Shown here: piece by piece, positions 16,522 to 23,488 of the stretch
Layout of the letters: every line of letters starts with the position of its first letter
How positions within the stretch are numbered: the stretch's first letter is position 1
Origin: a virus
Virus record (IMG/VR): IMGVR_UViG_3300020451_000189
Coordinates: 1-31,752 of that record
DNA length: 31,752 nt
Reading direction: 5' to 3' (one strand)
Position numbers and translations under genes: made by a program
Notes under the pieces: generated by a model
Databases searched by the model: none
Told to the model about the DNA's origin: nothing
Seen by the model: the letters and a program-made list of their open reading frames with translations, nothing else

Positions 16522-17219
16522 GATGCTAGTCCTTCTAGTGTCACATCACTTACTACTTTTGTTTTAGGATTTGTAACTTTGAGTTTATGAGATAACTTAG
16601 GCATAGTCTCAAAGAAGTCTTGGACTTTCTTAAACTGAGCAGAACTCATTTGGTCTAAGAATTCTAGAACTTCTGCCTTTGGCATTTCTTTACAGTTGTG
16701 TACCTCTTCTGGGGTAGTAACTGTTGCAACACAACTTGCTGCCATGTCAAAGACTTGATCTACATCCTGTTGATTATCAACAAAGTTTGCCTTAACAAAT
16801 GTATCAAGACTTGGGTAGTTCATAGTGATCATGATCTCATCAGACATCTTGATCTCTTTGTTATGACCCTTAGTCTTTTGAACTTTGATAGAGTCTAATG
16901 GTATCTTAACTTCGACTAATGTTTCGTTATCGTCTGGACAAGTGACACCTACTTCTACGCTCTCACCAACAGACTTGGTTCTGATTTGTAAGAATACAAA
17001 TTCAATATCAAATGTTGGAAGTGCTTCTACATCTTTAATATCAGTGCATGCACCAATAATATCTTTGATAGCATTTACAATACTATCTTGGTTTCCAGTC
17101 TCAGTAGCAATCAATAGAACTTTCTCTTCCTTAACAAGGAATGGTCTATAATTTACTACTCTACCGTCAGACGGTAGTTTCATTTTAAACTTCGGTGTTA
17201 CTAAGGTCGGTAATGCCAT
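16509..17219 (-). CDS. 26: gp26-like baseplate hub / tail-assembly chaperone protein (236 aa)
   Basis: The N-terminus MALPTLVTPKFKMKLPSDGR and FRPFLVKEEKVLLIA (here YRPFLVKEEKVLLIATETGN) is characteristic of the T4 gp26 family (Pfam T4_baseplate), found in all T4-like phages at about 210-240 residues. Further family-like features are CVATVTTPEEVHNCKEM and a helical C-terminus with LEFLDQMSSAQFKKVQDFF. T4 gp26 is assigned to baseplate hub assembly. Here the gene directly precedes the tape measures, where phages place tail-assembly chaperones. Its last codons carry a slippery heptamer into the downstream -1 frame. A CTAAATA motif similar to late promoters lies about 15-25 bases upstream. Confidence 0.85.
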   Translation of the reverse strand: MALPTLVTPKFKMKLPSDGRVVNYRPFLVKEEKVLLIATETGNQDSIVNAIKDIIGACTDIKDVEALPTFDIEFVFLQIRTKSVGESVEVGVTCPDDNETLVEVKIPLDSIKVQKTKGHNKEIKMSDEIMITMNYPSLDTFVKANFVDNQQDVDQVFDMAASCVATVTTPEEVHNCKEMPKAEVLEFLDQMSSAQFKKVQDFFETMPKLSHKLKVTNPKTKVVSDVTLEGLASFFG

Positions 17220-17256
17220 AATAATTTCAATTCAGTACTATTATTTAGTGGAGTTT

Positions 17257-18174
17257 CTAAAAGTTATATGTGATCCACTTTGATCTGTCTGTGACAGTTC
17301 TTGATGATGCCTTTCTAGGATCATGCTGAGGGTCGCCAGGAATATATGCTTCGTGACCACCCCAATCAGTAACTTGAGGAACATAATATCTATAACGTTC
17401 AAAGTAGAAACCTACGGTCATAGTATTAACTCTTGACTCCATGTTATTCAACTGAGTTGAACCTAGATTAAATGGGAACACCTGTCTCAGTTCCCACATA
17501 GCAACGATACGATTTCGTTGTGGCATTCCAAGCCATTCCTGTCCAGTTCCACATTTCTTTACGTATGATGCCCACCTATCTTTATCAAAGAGACTAAGAA
17601 TATTTCCTCCTCCTCTCTCCCATTTGAATATCCTTACTACTGGTGCACAATAATTATCATAGAAATCTACATACTGATCTGCATCATTTCTTGCAAATGA
17701 CATCCATCTTTCAAAGAGTGTTCTTGTTTTATGATTAGCTGGCACTTTAAACGTCATACTAACTTGACTGAAATTAGTTCCAGTAATATATCTGTGCGGT
17801 GAACCTTGAACAACTAGTTGTCCAGTTGCCATCTGTTTACTAGGTAAACTTACACTATCACAATAGTAATCTAATAAGTATTGCTCATCATTACTACTTA
17901 AAGACCAACCTGGTTGACTACCAAACATGGACGGTGTAAGAAAATGCACCGAGTACATGTTAGTGTAACTAGGATTGTTCTGTAGTTTTCTAGAGAACGC
18001 AAGGAACTCTTGGAAAGAACTATCTCTAGCATCTTGTTGATTAGGAACTGATCCTCCAAACAAATTATACTTGGAGTTAAATGCTGCAGCATAATCTTGC
18101 AATGTCTGATCAAATGCAGGACCTATTGAGTTGAATAAGTTTGATGTAACGGATGATATTAATGATCCTAACAT
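17257..18174 (-). CDS. 54: Baseplate tail-tube initiator, gp54-like (305 aa)
   Basis: The protein matches T4 gp54 in length (about 320) and in the tail-tube-like fold. The core has FSQVSMTFKVPANHKTRTLF, ERWMSFARNDADQYVDFYDN and a later MTVGFYFERYRYY strand. FERW-...-YYDNY patterns are shared with the tail tube protein gp19, to which gp54 is related. It would bind the top of the hub dome and start tube polymerisation together with gp48. Its neighbours are gp4 (1-base overlap at 18174) and gp26 downstream, and gp48 is two genes away on the opposite strand. The N-terminal 35 residues are hydrophobic and helical (MLGSLISSVTSNLFNSIGP). Confidence 0.7.
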   Translation of the reverse strand: MLGSLISSVTSNLFNSIGPAFDQTLQDYAAAFNSKYNLFGGSVPNQQDARDSSFQEFLAFSRKLQNNPSYTNMYSVHFLTPSMFGSQPGWSLSSNDEQYLLDYYCDSVSLPSKQMATGQLVVQGSPHRYITGTNFSQVSMTFKVPANHKTRTLFERWMSFARNDADQYVDFYDNYCAPVVRIFKWERGGGNILSLFDKDRWASYVKKCGTGQEWLGMPQRNRIVAMWELRQVFPFNLGSTQLNNMESRVNTMTVGFYFERYRYYVPQVTDWGGHEAYIPGDPQHDPRKASSRTVTDRSKWITYNF

Positions 18175-18593
18175 TATACTTTAAGCTCCTTTTCTGTGAT
18201 TAACATGAATTCCCATCCACGATCTTTACAATACTCTCTTGCTGCTTCCCACTTAGCTTGATTGATGGCATAAGTAACAACCTCTGTGATATATGCTTTA
18301 GTTTGTTTCTTTTGTTTCTTAGGTTGTTTTGTTTGACGAAGAGGTTTTACCTCAACCATATACTTTTTCCTTCCTATTTTTACATAGAAATCTGGGAAAT
18401 ATTTATGGCGACGACCATCAGCAGGAGAAATATATGGGATGATGATCTCTTCGCTACCCCATTCTGTGACAGAAGACGATCTATCACACCATACCATGAA
18501 CTTATATTCCCATGAAGACCTATAAATAATATTATGATAATCACCTTTGTACTTTCTTGGAAAGGAAGGACGGTATTTTCCTTGATACCTCAT
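18174..18593 (-). CDS. 4: Head completion protein gp4 (139 aa)
   Basis: The sequence is that of the T4 gp4/gp50 head completion family, which has a TnsA/PD-(D/E)XK nuclease-like fold. Glu29 lies in SSWEYKFMVWCD, Asp68 in YFPDFYVKIG, and Glu81/Lys83 in YMVEVKP. An AKWEAAREYCKDRGWEF helix follows. A Lys/Gln-rich insertion (RQTKQPKKQKKQTK) lies after the catalytic strand. gp4 acts after DNA packaging so that heads become competent for tail joining. The start is ATG at 18593, sharing bases with a plus-strand late-promoter-like motif for gp48. The conserved acidic and Lys residues suggest an intact nuclease-like site, though activity is inferred only. Confidence 0.9.
   Translation of the reverse strand: MRYQGKYRPSFPRKYKGDYHNIIYRSSWEYKFMVWCDRSSSVTEWGSEEIIIPYISPADGRRHKYFPDFYVKIGRKKYMVEVKPLRQTKQPKKQKKQTKAYITEVVTYAINQAKWEAAREYCKDRGWEFMLITEKELKV
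18521..18528 (+). promoter_or_regulatory. T4-type late promoter TATAAATA (plus strand) inside gp4
   Basis: An exact TATAAATA on the plus strand lies within the gp4 coding region and about 100 bases upstream of gp48. Transcription would start near 18539 and read through the gp4 5' end antisense, into gp48 and gp53. A second, weaker copy lies at 18591-18598. Confidence 0.5.
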
Positions 18594-18598
18594 AAATA
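18591..18598 (+). promoter_or_regulatory. Late-promoter-like CATAAATA upstream of gp48
   Basis: CATAAATAAT on the plus strand ends about 32 bases before the gp48 start at 18631. Its first three bases are the complement of the gp4 start codon. An AGGT stretch (18621-18624) lies between it and the start. It differs from the T4 late consensus only at the first base. Confidence 0.55.
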
Positions 18599-18630
18599 AT
18601 ACATGAGTTCACGACTATTTAGGTAAAACA

Positions 18631-19686
18631 TTGAGCGTTTATAGATATCCATACAGATTACCAGCTACTAGGTCGCAATACGGTGGTAAGGCAGCCGATA
18701 TGCCTACTGATGCAACCGATTATCTAATGATTAGACGTGAGAGATATCAGTATGATGATCAACAAGTTCCTGCATTCTATGACAGAAGAACACCAGGTAA
18801 TCAACAAACTATAATTGCACACCCAGATAGATGTTACATTGCTATTCCTCCACAGATTACTACACAGTACGCTCCTGCATATAGAAGAGCAGACGTTGGT
18901 GTGTCTGGTGTTGCAGCAATGGGACTACTAGGTGATGGTAAAGACTTTACTGCAATGGCAGGAACATTACAAGATGCTGCAGCTGCTGCACTACCTGAGT
19001 TCTCTACTGGTGCTATACTATCAATGATCAATGGATTCAACCAGTTTGTTGGTCTTCAAGGTCAGTTAGATATTAATACTATACAATCATTACAGAGTGG
19101 TAAGATATTCAACCCATATAGTGAACAGATATTCCAAGGTATGAGTTTTAGAACTCATAACTTTGCATTCAAATTCTTGGCAAGGAATGCTAGAGAGTCA
19201 CAAGAAATTAAAAGTATTATAGATTATATAAAAATAGGTGCTATGCCTAAGATAGCAGCAGGTGATTATAATAAGAAATTTATTAACAAGAACAAGAAGT
19301 TCGCAGCATATGGTAAGGATCAGTCTAGAGATAAGATGACCTTTGATCAAGACTGGTTTAAGACAGATGCTTTTAGTGGTAGTGATGGATATGCATATCA
19401 AAATAGATTCTTCGAGGTTCCTGATAGATATCAGTTAAGGTTTGTTCGTTTTGGAACTGATGTTTCTTCACTTGGTAGTCTTGAACCATCACAAAGAAGA
19501 GATCTGATGTTTAAAATTTATCCTTCTGTTTGTACAGGTATAAATGTAAACTATACACCAGACAACCAATACGTATCACTTAAAAATCCATCAGAACAAA
19601 CAACAGATGTTCCTGCGATAGTTATGACTATAACATTCACAGAAACTAGACTACTTACACAACAAGACGTAGCAGCAGGTTATTAA
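18631..19686 (+). CDS. 48: Baseplate tail-tube cap gp48 (351 aa, TTG start)
   Basis: The family signature is at residues 160-205: FNPYSEQIFQGMSFRTHNFA and FKFLARNARESQEIKSIIDY. This is the tail-tube-cap fold (Pfam T4_tail_cap) of T4 gp48, which sits on the hub with gp54 to nucleate tail tube assembly. Length matches the family (about 350). The conserved N-terminus MSVYRYPYRLP starts at TTG. No in-frame ATG or GTG is present upstream before stops, and AGG lies about 8 bases before the TTG, so the TTG appears to be the real start. The stop overlaps the gp53 start as TAATG. This gene and gp53 form a two-gene plus-strand island in a minus-strand region. Confidence 0.9.
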   Translation: MSVYRYPYRLPATRSQYGGKAADMPTDATDYLMIRRERYQYDDQQVPAFYDRRTPGNQQTIIAHPDRCYIAIPPQITTQYAPAYRRADVGVSGVAAMGLLGDGKDFTAMAGTLQDAAAAALPEFSTGAILSMINGFNQFVGLQGQLDINTIQSLQSGKIFNPYSEQIFQGMSFRTHNFAFKFLARNARESQEIKSIIDYIKIGAMPKIAAGDYNKKFINKNKKFAAYGKDQSRDKMTFDQDWFKTDAFSGSDGYAYQNRFFEVPDRYQLRFVRFGTDVSSLGSLEPSQRRDLMFKIYPSVCTGINVNYTPDNQYVSLKNPSEQTTDVPAIVMTITFTETRLLTQQDVAAGY

Positions 19687-20678
19687 TGGCATTCTTTTCT
19701 TATCTTCCAAATGTATATGTAGGTGAAGGCATCACAGATGATGAAGACTTCAAGTATCGTCTTGTCAAAAATATATTCAGAAGAGCAAAGACACGAGCAG
19801 ACTTAGATCAGTATGTAACTTTACTAGAAGCATACGAGGTAGGAGAAGATGAATCACCTGCTAATGTTGCACTAGCATTTTTTAACGATCCATTTTTAGA
19901 CTGGATGATCCTGATGGTTAATAATATTACTGATGTATATGAACAGTGGCCAAAAAATATTAATGACCTACAAAATTTTTGTAGAAGTAAATATAATGAT
20001 CCTGATTCTATTCATCATTACGAAACAGTCAAGGCAGAATATAATGGAGAACTATTTTTAGAAGCAGGAATAACTGTAAATGATACTTGGAGAACTGTAT
20101 TACCTGATGGTTCTACTCTAGGTGAGACAGAATCAATATATCCAGTAACAAACTATGAGTATGAAGATTATTTGAATGAACAGAAAAGACTTATAAAATT
20201 ACCAACACCTCCTGTAGTAGAATTAATACTAGCAGAGTTTGAAGATGTCATTGCTTACGAACCTCATTCAGAACTAGATTACTATGGTAATAAGAAGAGT
20301 ACTTTAAATATGTCTTCTCGTTTCCTTGATACTGCAGGTTATGTTACTGGTAGTGTAAGTAGAGATGCTAGTGTAGGTAACGTAACATCATATGATAACG
20401 GACCAGGTAGCACAACTATACAGGTTGCTGCGGGTGTGTCTACTACTGAAACAACTGCTCCACTAACATCAGTAACACCAGATTCTGGTACAAGTAACAC
20501 TACAGTAGCAGGAACTGCTACAGCTTCAGCGTCAGAATCTACAGCAGTAACAAATTCTTCCAGCTCAAGCACCAGTTCTTCCAGCTCAAGTAGTTCTAGT
20601 TCAAGTAGTAGCAGTAGTAGTAGCAGTAGTTCTTCTTCATCTTCTGGATCTTCTGGATCTTCTTACGGAGGATACTAA
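19686..20678 (+). CDS. 53: Baseplate wedge subunit gp53 with serine-rich tail (330 aa)
   Basis: Residues 1-130 carry the gp53 family pattern: MAFFSYLPNVYVGEG, DDEDFKYRLVKNIFRRAK, and VALAFFNDPFLDWMILMVNN followed by YEQWPKNINDLQNF. T4 gp53 (about 196 residues) attaches the wedges to the hub. This protein is longer: residues from about 215 to the end form a Thr/Ser-rich linker and a nearly pure Ser run ending GSSGSSYGGY, probably added later in evolution and disordered. The ATG shares a base with the gp48 stop (TAATG). The gene ends 8 bases before the palindromic element at 20687, which could terminate it. Confidence 0.9.
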   Translation: MAFFSYLPNVYVGEGITDDEDFKYRLVKNIFRRAKTRADLDQYVTLLEAYEVGEDESPANVALAFFNDPFLDWMILMVNNITDVYEQWPKNINDLQNFCRSKYNDPDSIHHYETVKAEYNGELFLEAGITVNDTWRTVLPDGSTLGETESIYPVTNYEYEDYLNEQKRLIKLPTPPVVELILAEFEDVIAYEPHSELDYYGNKKSTLNMSSRFLDTAGYVTGSVSRDASVGNVTSYDNGPGSTTIQVAAGVSTTETTAPLTSVTPDSGTSNTTVAGTATASASESTAVTNSSSSSTSSSSSSSSSSSSSSSSSSSSSSSSGSSGSSYGGY

Positions 20679-20686
20679 AAAAACCC

Positions 20687-20724
20687 TACACGCGAAAAAT
20701 TCTGGCGAATTTTTTTTGCGGTAT
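20687..20724 (+). repeat. 38-bp palindromic element, copy 2; probable convergent terminator
   Basis: This copy has the same 13-base and 18-base arms as the one at 7821-7858, with centre TTCTGGC. Here the inner pairing is longer (AAAAATTC with GAATTTTT), plus CGC with GCG. Flanking CCCTA and TAGGG extend it to an imperfect hairpin of about 50 bases. It lies between gp53 (plus) and the 100-residue gene (minus), whose 3' ends face each other, so a bidirectional terminator is likely. Confidence 0.7.
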
Positions 20725-20758
20725 AGGGGTATTTTAATGTCAAATAATATATCAGACT

Positions 20759-21061
20759 TTAGTCTCTTTGTCTCCAGTCATCAGATCGTTTATCATTATG
20801 AAACCAGTTTGCTATATCATCTGCACCACCGAAACCCTTTTTGTGTTTCCTTGAATCCGAGTCTCCTATATCCAAGTACTTAAGAAAAGTTGAGTCAGTA
20901 TCCGTTGTTAATCTCCTTGCTTGGCTTAACATACCTCTCGCTGATGTGTTTGCCTTTGATAATTTCTCTGCCCATATCATATCATCTAAACTTACTTCCT
21001 GTTTTGCTGCGATTGCTTTGCAGATTCCTTCTAACCGAAGGCGATAGGCGGTTGATAACAT
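20759..21061 (-). CDS. Hypothetical protein (100 aa)
   Basis: This is a soluble, mostly helical, charged protein: MLSTAYRLRLEGICKAIAAK, a basic middle (ARGMLSQARRL) and a Lys/Arg/Asp-rich end with KKGFGGADDIANWFHNDKR. No known motif was recognised. It lies alone between the convergent palindrome and the membrane-gene chain, with a TTAAATAATAC stretch upstream reminiscent of the other late-like motifs. Conserved small proteins of this kind are frequent in T4-like cyanophages. Confidence 0.65.
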   Translation of the reverse strand: MLSTAYRLRLEGICKAIAAKQEVSLDDMIWAEKLSKANTSARGMLSQARRLTTDTDSTFLKYLDIGDSDSRKHKKGFGGADDIANWFHNDKRSDDWRQRD

Positions 21062-21091
21062 AAACTAATACATATGATTAGTATTATTTAA

Positions 21092-21376
21092 CTACCTTCC
21101 ATCCCAGATCATGTCAGGCATTGTTCCCTGTCCTGGTTTTATTACAAACAGTAATAAAAAATATGCAGCGAAGTAAATTAAATTAAAAGTCCATGCCTGT
21201 CTGTAAAGATATTTTCTTACACGCATGGCAAACTCTACTTTAGAATTTGCAGCAGGATCAAACTTATTACCTACCTGTCTTAGTATTTGTTCTATAAGAA
21301 CTGCAACTAGTGTTCCTATTACTAATGGATAGAATAGAAAGTTTGCAAATGACATGACTGCTATTAAAAAACTCAT
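21092..21376 (-). CDS. Two-pass membrane protein (94 aa)
   Basis: There are two hydrophobic stretches, FLIAVMSFANFLFYPLVIG with TLVAVLIEQIL near the N-terminus and FNLIYFAAYFLLLFVIKP near the C-terminus, with a basic loop between (RVRKYLYRQ). The end is soluble and short (GQGTMPDMIWDGR). The gene overlaps the 48-residue membrane ORF by ATGA (21373-21376) and is the last of five overlapping small membrane-protein ORFs. A role in lysis, membrane remodelling or exclusion is possible; no homology is visible. Confidence 0.65.
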   Translation of the reverse strand: MSFLIAVMSFANFLFYPLVIGTLVAVLIEQILRQVGNKFDPAANSKVEFAMRVRKYLYRQAWTFNLIYFAAYFLLLFVIKPGQGTMPDMIWDGR

Positions 21377-21519
21377 CTTCTTCTCCTCCTTTTCTTTTTA
21401 AATAATTTTTGGTAAATTGGTCTAACAATAAACAGATCTAATATCTCATACAGGAATACAAATCCTAAGAATACTATCATTCCTATTAAAATTATATACT
21501 CAAGGAGTTTAATCATCAT
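21373..21519 (-). CDS. Small membrane protein with polybasic tail (48 aa)
   Basis: The ORF starts MMIKLLEYIILIGMIVFLGF, a single hydrophobic helix, and ends in a strongly basic KKKRRRRR. The ATG at 21519 or 21516 overlaps the upstream stop by 8-11 bases. Its TGA overlaps the next start as ATGA. It is supported by these junctions and by the strong membrane-helix-plus-basic-tail pattern, which predicts a cytoplasmic C-terminus by the positive-inside rule. Confidence 0.6.
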   Translation of the reverse strand: MMIKLLEYIILIGMIVFLGFVFLYEILDLFIVRPIYQKLFKKKRRRRR

Positions 21520-21754
21520 GATCGTCCCAAGGGTCTGCTAAATTTTTGTTTGCAAAGAATCCTTTGTATACACCGTAACCTGCTAACAGGATAGTGATAA
21601 CTGCTATGGATATTCCTAATGTAAAATTAGGATCTGCATTGTAGTGTGGTATGATTGCGTTACATTTAGACCATGTACCTGGTAATGTATAAACATTAGG
21701 ACATGTTCCTAATAGAAAGTCATACGCTAGTTTGTATTCAAAAACTGATGTCAT
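21509..21754 (-). CDS. Small membrane protein with acidic tail (81 aa)
   Basis: One membrane helix (residues about 45-67: LGISIAVITILLAGYGVYKG) follows an N-terminal soluble region with two Cys (LLGTCPNVY and WSKCNAI), which could form a disulfide outside the cytoplasm. The tail reads NLADPWDDHDD. The start overlaps the previous stop by ATGA (21751-21754). The short acidic DPW...DD end resembles the end of the small membrane protein at 29071-29307 (NPWADYES and Asp run). No known protein is recognised. Confidence 0.6.
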   Translation of the reverse strand: MTSVFEYKLAYDFLLGTCPNVYTLPGTWSKCNAIIPHYNADPNFTLGISIAVITILLAGYGVYKGFFANKNLADPWDDHDD

Positions 21755-22098
21755 TTTAATAAAGCGGGAACGTCTCCATCACCCTCATCTTCTTCATCAT
21801 CATCTTCTAATTCATCTATCCTTAGTTCTAAAGATTTTTTTAGAAAATTATCTTCGAGTTGAGAGTCTGGAGTAAATTGTATATCAACTGTTCCCGTCTC
21901 GTCAACCTCTGGTGAGAATTTGATGACAAGTAACTCATCTCCTTCATTAACAATCCCATCCATTTCTGGATGATTAAAAGATCTTTTTCTTTTAATTGGT
22001 TTGTTTATGTCACTCATGTTCTTCCACATAAGAGACAAAGACATGGCAAATAATACTACCAATGTGAGGAGAAATAGTATGGGAACAACTGCGGTCAT
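21751..22098 (-). CDS. Membrane protein with HPEM motif and acidic tail (115 aa)
   Basis: An N-terminal hydrophobic helix (VVPILFLLTLVVLFAMSLSL) is followed by a basic patch (KPIKRKRS). Then comes a motif FNHPEMDGIVNEGDELLVI and an extended acidic tail (DELEDDDEEDEGDGD). The HPEM-x-D/G-x(6-8)-D-x-L-x-V pattern recurs in the small membrane protein at 29071-29307, suggesting a shared ancestral domain. The gene begins with an ATGA overlap with the 24-residue ORF at 22095 and ends with another. The function is unknown. Confidence 0.7.
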   Translation of the reverse strand: MTAVVPILFLLTLVVLFAMSLSLMWKNMSDINKPIKRKRSFNHPEMDGIVNEGDELLVIKFSPEVDETGTVDIQFTPDSQLEDNFLKKSLELRIDELEDDDEEDEGDGDVPALLK

Positions 22099-22169
22099 CT
22101 ATGTGGATTGTAGTAGTTTAACATTAATAATAATATAAAAATGATAACAAGGATTGTAATAAAAATCAT
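22095..22169 (-). CDS. Tiny hydrophobic membrane peptide (24 aa)
   Basis: The ORF MIFITILVIIFILLLMLNYY ends NPHR, a single transmembrane helix with almost nothing else. Its TGA overlaps the ATG of the 115-residue gene as ATGA (22095-22098), the same junction used through this operon. No Shine-Dalgarno sequence is obvious. It could be real or an accident in AT-rich DNA; the overlap is the main support. Confidence 0.45.
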   Translation of the reverse strand: MIFITILVIIFILLLMLNYYNPHR

Positions 22170-22180
22170 GATGTAGTAAA

Positions 22181-22723
22181 TTATTTAACCCTAAAGACTA
22201 CAGTATATCTATACCCATATTCTTTAGTCGGAGCATGTCCTCTATGTTTCAAGTGTGAAGGAAATACTATTACTCTACCAGGTTTATACTGATAGACTCT
22301 AGTACCTTCTGCAAATGGATCTTGGATCTCAAACTCTCCACCCCACTTAGATTCCCAAGTAGGATTTAGCATAAGCATAATAGTTTTTTGATTGGAATCT
22401 CCATCGGTATGGAAACTCCCTTCACAATGTTGATGCTGACAGTTTAAAGAAATATAATGTAAGTAAAATTCTTGGTTCAACTTTACTTGAATCTGCTCAA
22501 AGATATCAAAAAAATCTTGAGCAGATGAATTTAATACAGTAACTCTATTTAGATTTTCTCTTTGAAATATTTGAGTTCCAAATAACCTATGCGTATTTGT
22601 ATCACCATAAGGATACCCTTCTCTATTAGCAGTATTATTTGCAGTCAAAGGGATGTTATTAATTATTGGAAAGAAATTATGTAAAAATCTTTCGTCAAAA
22701 AAGTCATCATAAATGTCAATCAT
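22181..22723 (-). CDS. 2OG-Fe(II) oxygenase family protein (180 aa)
   Basis: The ligands are clear: HTD (residues 105-107, GSFHTDGDS), a distal His at 160 or 163 (SHLKHRGHAPT), and Arg172 (YRYTVVFRV). An FPSH-x-x-H segment precedes them. The N-terminus MIDIYDDFFDERFLHNFFPI resembles the 158-residue oxygenase at 3748-4224. The substrate is unknown. Its stop overlaps an AT-rich junction before the small membrane-gene chain. It belongs to a set of four such oxygenases in this window. Confidence 0.8.
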   Translation of the reverse strand: MIDIYDDFFDERFLHNFFPIINNIPLTANNTANREGYPYGDTNTHRLFGTQIFQRENLNRVTVLNSSAQDFFDIFEQIQVKLNQEFYLHYISLNCQHQHCEGSFHTDGDSNQKTIMLMLNPTWESKWGGEFEIQDPFAEGTRVYQYKPGRVIVFPSHLKHRGHAPTKEYGYRYTVVFRVK

Positions 22724-23070
22724 TATCTAAATGGTAGTTTAACTTGTGTAATTTTGTCGATAACATTACCTTCAACTCTCTCCACAATCCTATCAAGAAT
22801 ATCAATATCGATATGCATGAAGGGAGGAATCACACCTAATAATCTTAGCAAACCATCAACGAATAGTGCGAGTGCTGTGAACCCTAGAATCATAGAGATA
22901 ACCGTAGCATCTCTGTTATGCTTACGCATTGACTCTTCATCAATACGTTTTGCTTCTGCTAATGCTGCAGCGATTAATCCATCCACTTCCTTCTTAGTAT
23001 AGAAGGATCCACCTGTATACTTTGAAAATTTAATATCAGATAGTGGGAATTTATCCATCTTAACCGCCAT
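22723..23070 (-). CDS. Membrane protein with N-terminal helix region (115 aa)
   Basis: A charged, coiled-coil-like N-terminal half (KKEVDGLIAAALAEAKRIDE and ESMRKHNRDATV) leads into one hydrophobic helix (ISMILGFTALALFVDGLLRL). An Ile-rich amphipathic stretch follows (PPFMHIDIDILDRIVERV). The gene overlaps the secreted glycine-zipper gene by 11 bases and shares one base with the next oxygenase (22723). A membrane-anchored helical protein of unknown role is all that can be inferred. Confidence 0.6.
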   Translation of the reverse strand: MAVKMDKFPLSDIKFSKYTGGSFYTKKEVDGLIAAALAEAKRIDEESMRKHNRDATVISMILGFTALALFVDGLLRLLGVIPPFMHIDIDILDRIVERVEGNVIDKITQVKLPFR

Positions 23071-23467
23071 CCATAGAACATCCTATCACACTACCTGCAA
23101 CGATACCTGCAGGGATTGCCCACCACCTGCCTTTACCTTGAGATCCATAACCTGCTAGTCCACCACCCATCAGAGCACCTATTGCTGCTCCATCAGAGCA
23201 ATCATTGGTATCTACATCTTCGTATACTGTTACGTGTCTACGATAAGAAGGTGCAGGATTAGTATATGCTGTTGAAGTATCACAAGGAACCTCTAAGGTT
23301 TCATTCCAAGACTTAACATAACCAGGACTATCAATAGAACCTGGTACGTATTCTTCTCTGTATTCAGTCTTGAAGCAAGTTCTTGATGACGAATAACCTG
23401 CTTGATATTCATTCGCAAGAACTGAAGCAGGTGATAATGCAATAATAGATGCAAGTAAAAGTTTCAT
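23060..23467 (-). CDS. Secreted protein with glycine-zipper segment (135 aa)
   Basis: A signal peptide is visible (MKLLLASIIALSPASVLANE, likely cleavage after LA-N). The mature part has several Cys (SRTCFKTEY, EVPCDTST, DTNDCSDG, VIGCSMDGG). Near the C-terminus a Gly-rich hydrophobic segment (GAAIGALMGGGLAGYG, then AIPAGIVAGSVIG) fits the glycine-zipper or 17-kDa surface antigen type. The product would be exported to the periplasm or outer membrane of the host. An early-type promoter-like TATAAT lies upstream of the ATG, after the gp32 terminator. The biological role is unknown. Confidence 0.6.
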   Translation of the reverse strand: MKLLLASIIALSPASVLANEYQAGYSSSRTCFKTEYREEYVPGSIDSPGYVKSWNETLEVPCDTSTAYTNPAPSYRRHVTVYEDVDTNDCSDGAAIGALMGGGLAGYGSQGKGRWWAIPAGIVAGSVIGCSMDGG

Positions 23468-23488
23468 TTCTTTGTTGTATATAATATT

